Assembly (NCBI GenBank): GCA_018436725.1
Contig: JAHDKT010000106.1
Coordinates: 1 to 64,000, forward strand
Reading direction: 5' to 3'
Length of the DNA: 64,000 bases
Source: Synergistaceae bacterium
GTDB lineage: Bacteria > Synergistota > Synergistia > Synergistales > Aminobacteriaceae
Part shown: piece by piece, positions 26,073 to 36,171 of the stretch
Layout: every line of letters begins with the position of its first letter
Numbering within the stretch: the first letter of the stretch is position 1
Position numbers and translations under genes: made by a program
Notes under the pieces: generated by a model
Databases searched by the model: none
What the model was told of the DNA's origin: nothing
Seen by the model: only the letters and a program-made list of their open reading frames with translations

Positions 26073-27584
26073 TTAAGCTGAAAGCTCCTTTTCGTTACTC
26101 TTCGTTTTTTTACCGCTATCTCCCATGCGGGAAAACAAGAAGCACAACAACACGACAATAACGGCAAGAACTATTGACAGCGGACGAGAAAAGATATAAA
26201 CGCAAATCGATTGGCCGGTAGCTCCCGAAAGCACCAAACTTCTTCGAAAGTTCAACTCGATCAACGGGGCCAAGACAGCGCCAATCACAACGGGCGCACA
26301 AGGAACGTCTATTCTTTTGAACACTGCGCCGACAATTCCAAGAGCGACAGCTGCATAGACCTCAAATAGATTGTTATTTAATGAATACGCACCAAAAAGA
26401 GCAAAAACAAAAACAATTGGAACTATATATTCCATTTTTGCTTTAAGTATTAACGAAAAATACCTAATACCGTATGCACCAATTACAGAAAATACAATTA
26501 TTGTCAAAAACATACCATAAAGAAATGTATACGCAACTTCAGGTGTCTTTGTAAACAGCTGAGGACCTATCATAAGACCATGGATCGTAAGCGCACTTCC
26601 GATCATGGCAGCCGTCGGAGATCCAGGAATACCAAGCGCCAGCATGGGTACCATCACTCCACCCACCAATGAATTATTCGCCACCTCCGCTGCGATAATC
26701 CCCTCGACATTACCGTGACCGAATGATTCCGGATTTTTACTCGTACGCTTCGCTTCCCCGTATGAAAGAAAAATCGCCATGGAAGCTCCGATACCGGGAA
26801 GGATTCCGACAAACGTGCCAATTATTCCCGACTTGATCATTAATTTTTTATGATGCAAAAGGCTCTTAAGAACTTCCCATCTCGTGATATCTTGATCAAC
26901 ATAATAAATATTAGAGCTGATTTTTTTACCTATATTTGCGAACATTTCCGCAAAACAAAATAGTCCGATGCAGACGGGTATCGCTGAGATGCCGCTTTTG
27001 AAGGCATTTGTCCCGAAGGTAAACCGTTCCACCCCTGTCATAGGATCGATCCCTATCGTAGCTATCCAAATTCCAAATGCACATGCGAAAAATGATTTAA
27101 ACTTGTTTTTTCCAGACAAACTAGCGACTACCGCCAAGCCCGCCAAGGCGGCCAGAAACATTTCAGGAGGACCGAATTTCAACGCAATCTTGGCGAGTTG
27201 AGGAGTAAAAAGCACCAAGGCAAGGATACCTATAATTCCGCCGAACATGCTGGAAAAGACGCTGTAATACAACGCCTCTTTGGCGCGCCCGGCTTTCGCC
27301 ATGGGATACCCCTCCATGGCAGTGCAGACAGCAGGCAGGTCTCCAGGTACATTGATTAGAATGGCTGTAATCGCTCCCCCGTACATTCCACCCATAAATA
27401 TTCCGCCCAACATCAACATACCGGCACGCGGTTCGAGTGTAAAAGTAAGAGGCAACAGCAGCGCCACCCCTATGGTTCCACTCAAACCGGGGATAGCGCC
27501 AAGGATAACGCCCAACGTAACCCCACCGATGACCAGAAGAATCAGCTGCGGTTCAAAAAGACTAATAAATATTTCCCAAGTCAT
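26073..27584 (-). CDS. tctA: Tripartite tricarboxylate transporter large permease (TctA family)
   Basis: 503 residues, about twelve membrane helices. The duplicated TctA signatures are clear: GVILGAIPGLSGTIGVALLLP near the N-terminus and GTFVGILPGIGASMAIFLSYG in the second half, with VNNSLVGGVMVPMLALGIPG between. It is the main sodium- or proton-driven permease of a TTT system taking up a carboxylate delivered by the periplasmic TctC protein. tctC and tctB lie upstream in the same run, so the transporter is complete; adjacent dehydratases suggest the cargo is a sugar acid (aldonate or aldarate) rather than citrate. Confidence 0.92.
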   Translation of the reverse strand: MTWEIFISLFEPQLILLVIGGVTLGVILGAIPGLSGTIGVALLLPLTFTLEPRAGMLMLGGIFMGGMYGGAITAILINVPGDLPAVCTAMEGYPMAKAGRAKEALYYSVFSSMFGGIIGILALVLFTPQLAKIALKFGPPEMFLAALAGLAVVASLSGKNKFKSFFACAFGIWIATIGIDPMTGVERFTFGTNAFKSGISAIPVCIGLFCFAEMFANIGKKISSNIYYVDQDITRWEVLKSLLHHKKLMIKSGIIGTFVGILPGIGASMAIFLSYGEAKRTSKNPESFGHGNVEGIIAAEVANNSLVGGVMVPMLALGIPGSPTAAMIGSALTIHGLMIGPQLFTKTPEVAYTFLYGMFLTIIVFSVIGAYGIRYFSLILKAKMEYIVPIVFVFALFGAYSLNNNLFEVYAAVALGIVGAVFKRIDVPCAPVVIGAVLAPLIELNFRRSLVLSGATGQSICVYIFSRPLSIVLAVIVVLLCFLFSRMGDSGKKTKSNEKELSA

Positions 27585-27697
27585 TGGTCAATCTCCCATT
27601 ACCGATATAAAGTAAAAATCGCCGTACTTCCTTTTTCGACACCATACGCCTGCAAGGCGGCATCGCACGGTTGCAATACCGCCCGCAGAAAAAACAC

Positions 27698-28666
27698 CTA
27701 CCTAAAAAACTCAATATTTTTTCTAATTGTCTGCAGCGCCAGCTCGACAGCTTCTCTGAATTTTTCAGCATATTCAGTTCCAGACATATACTGCCAAGGA
27801 TATCCAGCTTCTTCAAGCAACGCCTTGAATTCCTGGTCCGCGCCCATCTCTGCCAGCGCATCTAGATATTTTTGACGAACTTCAGTCGGCACCCCAACAG
27901 GCAATGCAATGGTCGGAGTCGAACTCATCGCTCCGAGGTTGTAACCGATATCGTGCAGATAAAGCTCCGCAGGATATTGCGGCCACTTGTAATCGCCCGA
28001 AATAGCAACAGTTAACGCTCCGCCCTGCAACAAATTCGGAATATAGGAAGGGGTAAGAGCGGCCATTTCAACATGCCCCCCAAGCAACGCGGCGGCAGAA
28101 TCTCCACCGGAGCCGAAACTCACCGTAGTAATTTTTATACCAGCCTGCTCCGCCCACATCAACGCGAAGAGCCTGACCGCCACGCCGGATTCGGCTACAG
28201 TAATCCTACCTGGATTCTCTTTTGCATAAGAAATAATTTCATCCATATTCTTGAAATTTGAATCCGGTTTCTTATGAAGAGAAAAGTTCACTGAAATGAA
28301 TTGCCCCAGAAGGTCAAGATCTTTGAGCTTTATCGAATCTTTGATTCCGTCAATCACAATATTATCAGCTATACCAAGGATGCCCATAGTGTATCCGTCG
28401 GCTTTTGCTTTCATTAATTCCAAGGAACCAATTTCACCACCAGCACCAGATTTATTTATTACATTGATTCGAACGCCGAACTCTTCACTCAATCGTTTGG
28501 CAATAAGTCGCGCAACAGTATCGGTTGTACCCCCGGGATTGTAAGGAACGATAAGGTCGATGTTTCGATCAGGAAAGTCTCTTGCTTCTGCCTGTATGCT
28601 TCCAAGGAAAAGGGCCATTCCCAAAAGCACTAAAGCCGCCAGGATAGAGAGACGCATATTCTTCAT
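27698..28666 (-). CDS. tctC: Tripartite tricarboxylate transporter substrate-binding protein (TctC family)
   Basis: 322 residues with a signal peptide (~1-27, ILAALVLLGMALFLGSIQAEA), so periplasmic. The TctC fold starts PDRNIDLIVPYNPGGTTDTVARLI and shows GAGGEIGSLELMKAKADGYTMGI, and two lobes ending in VELALQTIRK. The start ATG 28666 has AGGAGG eight bases upstream; longer in-frame extension lacks a signal peptide. It lies between tctB and tctA in the same direction and should capture the carboxylate ligand for them. Confidence 0.93.
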   Translation of the reverse strand: MKNMRLSILAALVLLGMALFLGSIQAEARDFPDRNIDLIVPYNPGGTTDTVARLIAKRLSEEFGVRINVINKSGAGGEIGSLELMKAKADGYTMGILGIADNIVIDGIKDSIKLKDLDLLGQFISVNFSLHKKPDSNFKNMDEIISYAKENPGRITVAESGVAVRLFALMWAEQAGIKITTVSFGSGGDSAAALLGGHVEMAALTPSYIPNLLQGGALTVAISGDYKWPQYPAELYLHDIGYNLGAMSSTPTIALPVGVPTEVRQKYLDALAEMGADQEFKALLEEAGYPWQYMSGTEYAEKFREAVELALQTIRKNIEFFR

Positions 28667-28795
28667 TTTACTTCCTCCTAAAAAGTTTTTTCTGGTCCCC
28701 GTAAAATAACGCTCCTCTTTTTTCAACCTTTTCTCTTTTTCATCAACAACTCAAGAAATCGTATTTTTCTGTCGACATCCTTCCTTCCGATTCCG

Positions 28796-29290
28796 TTAAA
28801 ATCCCAAGATGCCTCTCGGAGTAGGCAACCCAATCAAAATGCGAAATACAAAATACATAAACAGGGTGACACCTAAGGAAAATGAAAAACACAACTTGAT
28901 TCTTTTTGGAGAAATATCGAGTTTGCCGTTAGTAACGCGATCTTGCAACCCCAAAAGAATAAAAACCAGTAAAAAAGAGACGATATAGTAGCCAAGCGGT
29001 TGTAACAAAAAACAAGCGATCAGCAATATGGTTCCAGGAACCAAAACACCGGTAAGAAAATCCTCGATTGGAAAGTTGGATGAAGTTGCGATTCCCTTCC
29101 TCTTTTTTTTAAATCCGTCCACTAACATGAGAAACCCCATAAGAAGCATGAAGGAGACAATCACTACGGGGAACATGGCGCCTTCCCACTTCACCCCTAT
29201 CAGGCTTAGCAACAACCCCGAACTGGAAAGAATCACCACTATGCTGAGTAAAAAATAGTCGTTTCCCTTTAAGAAAGAATTTATTTTCAT
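28796..29290 (-). CDS. tctB: Tripartite tricarboxylate transporter small permease (TctB family)
   Basis: 164 residues with four predicted membrane helices (YFLLSIVVILSSSGLLLSLIG, FPVVIVSFMLLMGFLMLVDG, GVLVPGTILLIACFLLQPLGYYI, FSLGVTLFMYFVFRILIGL). The 'LLQPLGYYIVSFLLVFILL' segment and C-terminal 'G.PTPRG..GF' are typical of TctB. ATG 29290 has GGAGAGG six bases upstream and is preferred to longer in-frame extensions. It completes the TTT system with tctC and tctA. Confidence 0.85.
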   Translation of the reverse strand: MKINSFLKGNDYFLLSIVVILSSSGLLLSLIGVKWEGAMFPVVIVSFMLLMGFLMLVDGFKKKRKGIATSSNFPIEDFLTGVLVPGTILLIACFLLQPLGYYIVSFLLVFILLGLQDRVTNGKLDISPKRIKLCFSFSLGVTLFMYFVFRILIGLPTPRGILGF

Positions 29291-29330
29291 TGCATACCTC
29301 TCCATCCGCTTATCTTGTAACATATCCACG

Positions 29331-30482
29331 CTACCAATCCGCCAAAGAACCATCCTCAAAGTACAGAAGCGGGGTTGTCCAGTCTCCGGGATAGGCTCTT
29401 TTGCAAACCGCTTCCTCATCCACCTCTATCCCCAACCCCGGTTTTTCGGAGACACGGATGAATCCGTTTTCAATCTCAAATGGCTGTTTGAGAATACCAT
29501 GCCCCAGGTCGCTTCCATCTTCGGTCAACGGATGCTCCTGAATCATGAAATTTGGACACGCCGCGTCTACTTGCAGGCAGGCGGCCAGAGAGATCGGACC
29601 TAAAGGATTGTGCGGAGCAAGCGCAACATTGTACGCTTCCGCCATAGCGGCAATCTTAACCGTCTCGAATATTCCGCCTGCATGGCAAACATCCGGCTGC
29701 ACAATAGAAACAACATTTTGTTCTAATAAATCCCGAAAACCCCATTTTGTAAAAATCCTTTCACCCGTTGCAATAGGAATATTTGTCTGGGCTGCAACAC
29801 TTTTAATTCCATTGATATCTTCAGGCGAACATGGTTCTTCGATAAACATTGGATAATATTGTTCGAGTTCTTTTGCTATTCTTACCGCCAATCCTCGACT
29901 AACACGTCCATGAAAATCGATCGCTAAGTCGACACGGTTTCCAACAGCTTCGCGCACTGCCGCAAACCGATCAACATGAGCATTCAGCGCAGAGCGATTC
30001 TCAATAAAATGTACAGGAGGAATAATGGAGTATTTTAAAGCGGTATACCCTCCTTCCAGCTTTTTTCGGGCAAGAATAATCATCTCCTCCACACTATTCC
30101 CCCGTTTAATTCCGGACGGTTTTATATGGGTATACATTCGAATCTTATCCCTGCATTTCCCCCCAAGCATTTCGTGTATCGGCGCCCCATAAAACTTACC
30201 CTTAATATCCCAGAGAGCCTGCTCGATTCCGCTCAATGCGCTGAGCAGAATCGGCCCTCCTCGATAATAAGAACTCTTGTACAGCGTCTGCCAATGATGC
30301 TGTATTTGCAACGGATCTTTTCCTACAAGATATTCGGAAAACTCTTCCACCGCTCTCTCAACGGTTCTCGCACGCCCTTCAAGAACCGGCTCTCCATAAC
30401 CGAACAGCCCCTCGTCGGTAGAAATTTTCAAAAACATCCATCTTGGCCTTACATGGAATATACGCAACTCAGTTATTTTCAT
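29331..30482 (-). CDS. dgoD: D-galactonate dehydratase-like enzyme
   Basis: 383 residues of the enolase superfamily, closest in pattern to E. coli DgoD. KITELRIFHVRPRWMFLKI opens the capping domain; metal ligands are in LAIDFHGRVS (Asp, His), MFIEEPCSPED (Glu) and PIATGERIFT (Glu); catalytic His in APHNPLGPISLA and Glu in MIQEHPL. It would dehydrate D-galactonate (or a related aldonate) to the 2-dehydro-3-deoxy acid. It is the first gene of the transporter/dehydratase run and has a strong palindromic operator 83 bases upstream. The aldolase at 31639 could cleave its product, although it lies in a separate transcription unit. Confidence 0.85.
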   Translation of the reverse strand: MKITELRIFHVRPRWMFLKISTDEGLFGYGEPVLEGRARTVERAVEEFSEYLVGKDPLQIQHHWQTLYKSSYYRGGPILLSALSGIEQALWDIKGKFYGAPIHEMLGGKCRDKIRMYTHIKPSGIKRGNSVEEMIILARKKLEGGYTALKYSIIPPVHFIENRSALNAHVDRFAAVREAVGNRVDLAIDFHGRVSRGLAVRIAKELEQYYPMFIEEPCSPEDINGIKSVAAQTNIPIATGERIFTKWGFRDLLEQNVVSIVQPDVCHAGGIFETVKIAAMAEAYNVALAPHNPLGPISLAACLQVDAACPNFMIQEHPLTEDGSDLGHGILKQPFEIENGFIRVSEKPGLGIEVDEEAVCKRAYPGDWTTPLLYFEDGSLADW

Positions 30483-30564
30483 ACTTTCACCTCAAAGAGC
30501 ACTGACTAATTTTCAAGCTTTCGATTCCTTTGATTTCTTTTAAAGAAACAGCGAGCCTCTCTGA

Positions 30565-30585
30565 GATTTGATCAAATATCAAATC
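30565..30585. promoter_or_regulatory. Palindromic operator in front of dgoD-tctBCA
   Basis: GATTTGAT-caaat-ATCAAATC is a perfect inverted repeat with eight-base arms. Its core TTGATCAAATATCAA recurs with one change in front of the regulator gene (31407-31421), so it is very likely the binding site of the adjacent GntR-family protein. A TTGTCA -35-like box lies just upstream on the minus strand. Confidence 0.7.
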
Positions 30586-30720
30586 TGTCTTGACAAGAAT
30601 AACCTTCTTCTTTTGATTTGTCAACTTTCTTCTCTTTTCACCGTGAGAAATCCACTTCAGGTTCACATTTCAGCATCACGGTTTTTATATTAAATTATTT
30701 ATATTATATTGACACTTGCG

Positions 30721-31383
30721 CTACAACTGCATCAATCTCAAAAGATCGACCTTCGCCCCCCCCATATGGTGTATAATAAGGGCACGTAGAATTAAAACAT
30801 TACCCCCTTTCAATGCATTCAGGATCTCGTGATGCTCAGCCTTCATTTCTTGCAGTCTTTCCATGCTGAAGCCGTACCGCTTTCGCAGAGATTGTATTAT
30901 CCCGCTAAATCGAGTATACACATAAAGCAACTGCTTATTGTCACAGTCCATGTACACGCACTCATGGAACTCGGAATTCATCTTCAAAATAACTTCAACC
31001 GGGGTGCTGAGATCAACAGTTTCGAACTTTTCCATTATTCGCTCCATTTGAAAAATACGTTCCGGCGGAACGGACCTTTGGCACGCTCTTTCCAGGAGGT
31101 ATGGCTCAATCAAGCTTCGTACTTCGTAAAAATCAGCCACGAAACTTTTGTCTATCTCACGGATCATCGCCCCTTTGTACGGAATTATATCCAGGAACTG
31201 CTCTCCCTTCAGACTCTGAAAAGCCTCCCTTACCGGCATCGCACTTACACCGTAACGTTCCGAGATGTCCTTTATTGTAATATGCCCACCGGATGGGATT
31301 CTGCCATTGACGATATCGTCCCGTAATCGATCGGTAACTCTGGCGGAAACCGTCTGATCAATCAGTGAAATAAACTGTTTCAT
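30721..31383 (-). CDS. GntR-family (FadR/FCD) regulator of the sugar-acid block
   Basis: 220 residues. N-terminal winged helix (SARVTDRLRDDIVNGRIPSG, then ISERYGVSAMPVREAFQSL) with the GntR hallmark PVREAF, followed by a helical FCD ligand domain (residues ~95-215) with Asp/His metal-ligand positions in NSEFHECVY and AEHHEILNAL. FCD proteins often sense carboxylates or sugar acids. It is upstream of and parallel to the dehydratase-transporter genes, and shares an operator sequence with them. ATG 31383 has GAGG five bases before it; a longer frame from 31431 would run into the operator region. Confidence 0.9.
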   Translation of the reverse strand: MKQFISLIDQTVSARVTDRLRDDIVNGRIPSGGHITIKDISERYGVSAMPVREAFQSLKGEQFLDIIPYKGAMIREIDKSFVADFYEVRSLIEPYLLERACQRSVPPERIFQMERIMEKFETVDLSTPVEVILKMNSEFHECVYMDCDNKQLLYVYTRFSGIIQSLRKRYGFSMERLQEMKAEHHEILNALKGGNVLILRALIIHHMGGAKVDLLRLMQL

Positions 31384-31400
31384 CTTATCCTCGCTTAATA

Positions 31401-31421
31401 TGATATTTGATCCAATATCAA
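31401..31421. promoter_or_regulatory. Second GntR operator, before the regulator gene
   Basis: TTGATCCAATATCAA (31407-31421) matches the dgoD operator core at 14 of 15 positions and includes a GATATT-tgatcc-AATATC inverted repeat. It lies 18-38 bases upstream of the regulator's ATG, consistent with autoregulation. Confidence 0.65.
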
Positions 31422-31597
31422 TATAGACCATATAAAAATCTGCATATGATGATTTAAGATCATTTACAAAAAATCAGAAAAACTAGATAGAAAACAAGGA
31501 AAAAGCGCACAAAAAGAACACCCATAGGAGGGGCGAATTGTTGGGTTGAAGATATCAGATTATCAAACACAACTTTCTGAAATAAATAACGGAGAAG

Positions 31598-31629
31598 AAA
31601 GCCCGGAAAAAACGAAAATCCCGGGCTTT
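31598..31629 (-). terminator. Terminator hairpin after the aldolase gene
   Basis: AAAGCCCGG / CCGGGCTTT, nine perfect pairs, ten bases beyond the aldolase stop. The plus-strand side is followed by a run of T, the minus-strand side by CTTCT, so it may work in both directions. It lies at the right edge of the AT-rich block and shares AATCCCGGGCTT with the leu terminator at its left edge. Confidence 0.65.
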
Positions 31630-31638
31630 TTTCTTTCG

Positions 31639-32400
31639 TCAGGCTTTTACTCCGTTGACAATGCTCCGGCACAGCTCGGCGAAGACCAGCGAGTCGGTGC
31701 TGTAGGCTACGTACGTGAACCCCTGCTCGATGCGCGCCTTCGCCTCCTCGACGGAGGAGACGAAGATTCCTGCGGGCTTCCCGGCGCGTTCGGCGATCGC
31801 AAGCGCCTTCGCCACGGCCTCGACCATCACGGGGTGGTAGATCTGCCCCGGAATGCCGAACGACTGCGAAAGGTCGTACGGTCCGACGAAGACCACGTCG
31901 ACTCCCTCCACGGAGGCGATTTCGTCGAGGCACTCCAGCCCCTGCTTGTTCTCGCAGTGGAGAATCACCATCGTCTCGCGGTTCGCCTCCTCGAAGTACT
32001 GCGCCACACCTTCGACGAATCCGTACCGCGACGAACGGGTAAGGCATGCGCCCCGTTCGCCCTTCGGGAAGTACTTCGCGAAGCGGACCACGTCTTCCGC
32101 CGTCTTCCGGGAGTTCACCTGCGGGGCCTGGATTCCTGCGGCGCCCACGTCGAGCGTGCGAAGAATCGTAGTGGCCTCGGGGTTCGTCACCCTGACGATC
32201 GGCGTGATCCCCCGAAGCTCGGCGGCGCGGAGCATGTGCTGGATGGACTCGGCGTCTCCGGGGCCGTGTTCCGTATCGATGATGCAGAAATCGAAACCGG
32301 CGAGCCCCGCGATCTCGACCAGATCGGGGCAGTTCAGCGTGATGAACGTGCCGAGAGCGACTTCGCCCCGGGCAAGCTTTCTCTTCAGTTCATTGACCAT
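31639..32400 (-). CDS. HpcH/HpaI (GarL-like) class II aldolase
   Basis: 253 residues, normal for this metal-dependent aldolase family that cleaves 2-keto-3-deoxy or 4-hydroxy-2-keto acids to pyruvate and an aldehyde. Motifs: FCIIDTEHGPGDAESIQHML, RVTNPEATTILRTLDVGAAG IQAPQVNS and the metal ligands in MVILHCENKQGL (Glu) and VVFVGPYDLSQS (Asp). ATG 32400 follows GGAGGG. It is GC-rich, unlike the dehydratase block upstream on the map, and is separated from the PEP-mutase genes by ~105 bases on the same strand. Likely role: pyruvate-forming cleavage of products made by the dehydratases. The exact substrate is not determinable. Confidence 0.88.
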   Translation of the reverse strand: MVNELKRKLARGEVALGTFITLNCPDLVEIAGLAGFDFCIIDTEHGPGDAESIQHMLRAAELRGITPIVRVTNPEATTILRTLDVGAAGIQAPQVNSRKTAEDVVRFAKYFPKGERGACLTRSSRYGFVEGVAQYFEEANRETMVILHCENKQGLECLDEIASVEGVDVVFVGPYDLSQSFGIPGQIYHPVMVEAVAKALAIAERAGKPAGIFVSSVEEAKARIEQGFTYVAYSTDSLVFAELCRSIVNGVKA

Positions 32401-32505
32401 ACGATATCCCTCCGTCGACTGCATTCTGCGTTTCCGACAGCTATTATACCCTCGAAAAAGAGGCGGAGGTTTCCCCCCGCCCCTGCGTTCCCGCAAACTT
32501 CCGTA

Positions 32506-33429
32506 TCACTTTTCGACGATATGCTTCTTTCCTCTGTACTTGTCCTGCATCACGCTCGGGGGGAGGTACTTCTCCTCCTTCGCCCGGACCTCGTCGAGCC
32601 GGACGAGCTCGCCGAACTCCTTGAACGTGAAGAGCTTGTCGAGGTAACCGTCGGAGACTCCCTCGGCGTGGATCCTCTTCATCACGTCGTACATGCTGCG
32701 GGCCGCGGAGTAGAGCGTCGACAGCGCCGGGACGATCAGCTTGAAGCCCATGGCCTCCGCCTCCTTCACCGGGACGAGCGGCGTCTTGCCCCCCTCGATG
32801 AGGTTGAGCATCAGCGGAACCTTGATCTCGGCGACGACGCGCTCCATCTGCTCCCTGGTCTCCAGGGCCTCGACAAAGACCATGTCCACTCCGACGTCGA
32901 CCGCGGTCTTCGCTCTGTCGAGCGCGTCTTCAAAACCTGTCACATGGATGGCGTCGGTCCGGTACATCACGACGAAGTCGCGGTCCAATTCGTCTCTCGC
33001 GTCGAGCGCCGCCCGCAACTTGCCCATCATCTCCTCCTTGGAGATGACCTGCTTCCCCTCCATGTGCCCGCACCGCTTCGGCGAGACCTGATCCTCCATG
33101 AAGAGACCGGCCGCCCCCGCCCAGAGGTACTCCTGCACGGTCCGGTACGCGTTGACCGCGTTGCCGAAGCCGTGGTCGGAGTCGCCCAAAACCGGAATCC
33201 GCACGGCCCGGGCGATCGAGCGAACCCGGGAGGACATCTCCGTCATGTCGAGCAGCCCGATGTCCGGCTGTCCGAGATGCACCGCCGCCGTGCCGTACCC
33301 CGAGTGGAAAACCGCCTCGAAGCCGACCATCTCGCAGATGCGCGCGCTCAGCGCGTCGTACACTCCCGGAACGACGAGCGCTCCGGGACGCGCGATCAAG
33401 TCGCGCAAATGCGTCGTCATCTTCATCAT
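32506..33429 (-). CDS. Isocitrate lyase/PEP mutase family enzyme (copy 1)
   Basis: 307 residues. TIM-barrel enzyme of the ICL/PEPM superfamily. PGVYDALSARICEMVGFEAV at the N-terminus, GDSDHGFGNAVNAY (the Mg-binding region, with a Ser-Asp-His variation) and the active-site signature SPKRCGHMEGK, then MYRTDAIHVTGFEDAL. Such enzymes cleave methylisocitrate, dimethylmalate or oxaloacetate-like acids to pyruvate or succinate fragments. GGAGG lies seven bases before ATG 33429; its start overlaps the stop of copy 2 by four bases, so both are translated together. The C-terminal part is ~20 residues longer than copy 2. Confidence 0.85.
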   Translation of the reverse strand: MMKMTTHLRDLIARPGALVVPGVYDALSARICEMVGFEAVFHSGYGTAAVHLGQPDIGLLDMTEMSSRVRSIARAVRIPVLGDSDHGFGNAVNAYRTVQEYLWAGAAGLFMEDQVSPKRCGHMEGKQVISKEEMMGKLRAALDARDELDRDFVVMYRTDAIHVTGFEDALDRAKTAVDVGVDMVFVEALETREQMERVVAEIKVPLMLNLIEGGKTPLVPVKEAEAMGFKLIVPALSTLYSAARSMYDVMKRIHAEGVSDGYLDKLFTFKEFGELVRLDEVRAKEEKYLPPSVMQDKYRGKKHIVEK

Positions 33430-34325
33430 GCGTTCTCCTCCCCCGTTCGGGTATCGCGGCCAGTGGCGTACTTTCTCTCCATATCGCGAATACCGTCCAA
33501 CCCCATCAGCGCATTGAACTCCGCGAAGGGAATCATGTCCTTGATGCATTCACTTGTCGTTCCGGTGCGCTTCAGCGTCTGCAACGCCGCGCCGACCGCC
33601 TTCGCCGCGGCGTAGAGCGGTCCCACGGGGAAGATGACGATGTCGTAGCCGATCTCCTCCAGTTCCGAGGTCTTCAGAAAGGGCGTCCGTCCGTGCTCCA
33701 CCATGTTGGCGAGCACCGGAACGCCGAAGCTCGTCGCGATGCGCCGCATCTCCTCCACCGACTCGGGCGACTCGATGAAGAGAATGTCCGCCCCGGCCTC
33801 CTCGTAGAGCACCCCCCTCTCGATGGCCTCGTCGATGCCGTGCGTCGTCCGCGCGTCCGTTCTGGCCATGATAAGAAAATCGTCGTCTTTGCGCGCGTCG
33901 CAGGCGGCCTTGATCTTGCCCGCCATCTCGGCCGCCGGGATGACCTCGCGGCCGAGCATGTGCCCGCACTTTTTGGGAGCGACCTGATCCTCGAGCTGAA
34001 TGCACGCGGCCCCGGCCTTCTCGTACTCCCGGACGGTCCGCGCCGTGTTGACCGCGTTGCCGTACCCCGTGTCGCCGTCCGCGATGACAGGGACGGAAAC
34101 CGTCTCGGCGATCGCCGACACTCTTGAAGCCATCTCCGTCAGCGTGAGCAGTCCTGTATCGGGCTTGCCCAGCACGCTTGCGGAAAGACCGTACCCCGTG
34201 ACGTAGACGGCCTCGAACCCGGCGGCTTCGACGAGCCGTGCGGAAAGGCCGTCGTAGGCTCCCGGCGCGACGAGTATCTCTCTCCTGGCCAGAAGCCTGC
34301 GAAGCTGTGCGCCTCTTTTTTCCAT
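33426..34325 (-). CDS. Isocitrate lyase/PEP mutase family enzyme (copy 2)
   Basis: 299 residues and clearly paralogous to copy 1 downstream. PGAYDGLSARLVEAAGFEAV, ADGDTGYGNAVNTARTVREYEKAGA (standard D-G-D-T-G Mg site), VAPKKCGHMLGREVI and LIMARTDARTTHGIDEAIERG. It fits the 2,3-dimethylmalate lyase/methylisocitrate lyase/carboxyphosphonoenolpyruvate mutase group; the cysteine in KKCGH suggests a lyase rather than a phosphono mutase. It follows the TRAP permease gene by 13 bases, so the transporter probably supplies its substrate, a branched or hydroxylated dicarboxylate. Confidence 0.87.
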   Translation of the reverse strand: MEKRGAQLRRLLARREILVAPGAYDGLSARLVEAAGFEAVYVTGYGLSASVLGKPDTGLLTLTEMASRVSAIAETVSVPVIADGDTGYGNAVNTARTVREYEKAGAACIQLEDQVAPKKCGHMLGREVIPAAEMAGKIKAACDARKDDDFLIMARTDARTTHGIDEAIERGVLYEEAGADILFIESPESVEEMRRIATSFGVPVLANMVEHGRTPFLKTSELEEIGYDIVIFPVGPLYAAAKAVGAALQTLKRTGTTSECIKDMIPFAEFNALMGLDGIRDMERKYATGRDTRTGEENA

Positions 34326-34338
34326 GACCGGCCGTCCC

Positions 34339-35612
<1,274 letters not shown>

Positions 35613-35619
<7 letters not shown>

Positions 35620-36137
35620 GATTTTTTCTCCTCTCCGGCGCAGCCTTTGCCGAAGACCTCGGCGTAGCGGTCGGCGATGATGATCGCGAACTGGAACGTT
35701 AGAAGGCCGAAACCGAGCAGCAGCGCCATCTGCGGAATCCACATCGGTACCCGAAGCGGCGTCGCGGACACCTTGCTGTACCCTATCGACGACGCGATCA
35801 TCTCGTACGCCTGCCACGTGACCACCGCGCAGAAGAACATCCCGGCCACGCCGGTGATTATCTCGAGGATCTTCTGCGTCCGGGGAGAGAGGTGTTCGAT
35901 CACAAGATCGATGCGCACGTGCTTTCCCTTCTGGAGCGTATACGCCCCTCCGGCCAGCATCGTCCACATGAAGATGTACACCGCGGTCTCCTGCGCCCAG
36001 ATGGTGGGCGCCCTGAAGAAGTAGCGCATGACGACTTCGTAGAACAGAATCAGCCCCATAAGAAGAATCCCCAGGCCGCTGACGTAGCCGAGGATCAGAT
36101 TCCCTTTCTCCACCGCACTGCGAATGTGTCGTATCAT
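35613..36137 (-). CDS. dctQ: TRAP transporter small permease (DctQ)
   Basis: 174 residues with four membrane helices. GLGILLMGLILFYEVVMRYFF and the cytoplasmic-loop block APTIWAQETAVYIFMWTMLAGGAYTLQKGKHVRIDLV are diagnostic DctQ features. Its end overlaps dctM by seven bases, and it is separated from dctP by a ~100-base gap holding a strong hairpin. An AAGGGG ribosome site lies ~11 bases before the ATG. Confidence 0.92.
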
Positions 36138-36171
36138 CGGAAATTATGCCCCTTTTTCATCATATAGAGGA

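Noticed and set aside
31546..33615. A 689-codon plus-strand frame opposite the aldolase and PEP-mutase genes
   Set aside because: Crosses three well-supported minus-strand genes and their junctions, without motifs or ribosome site.
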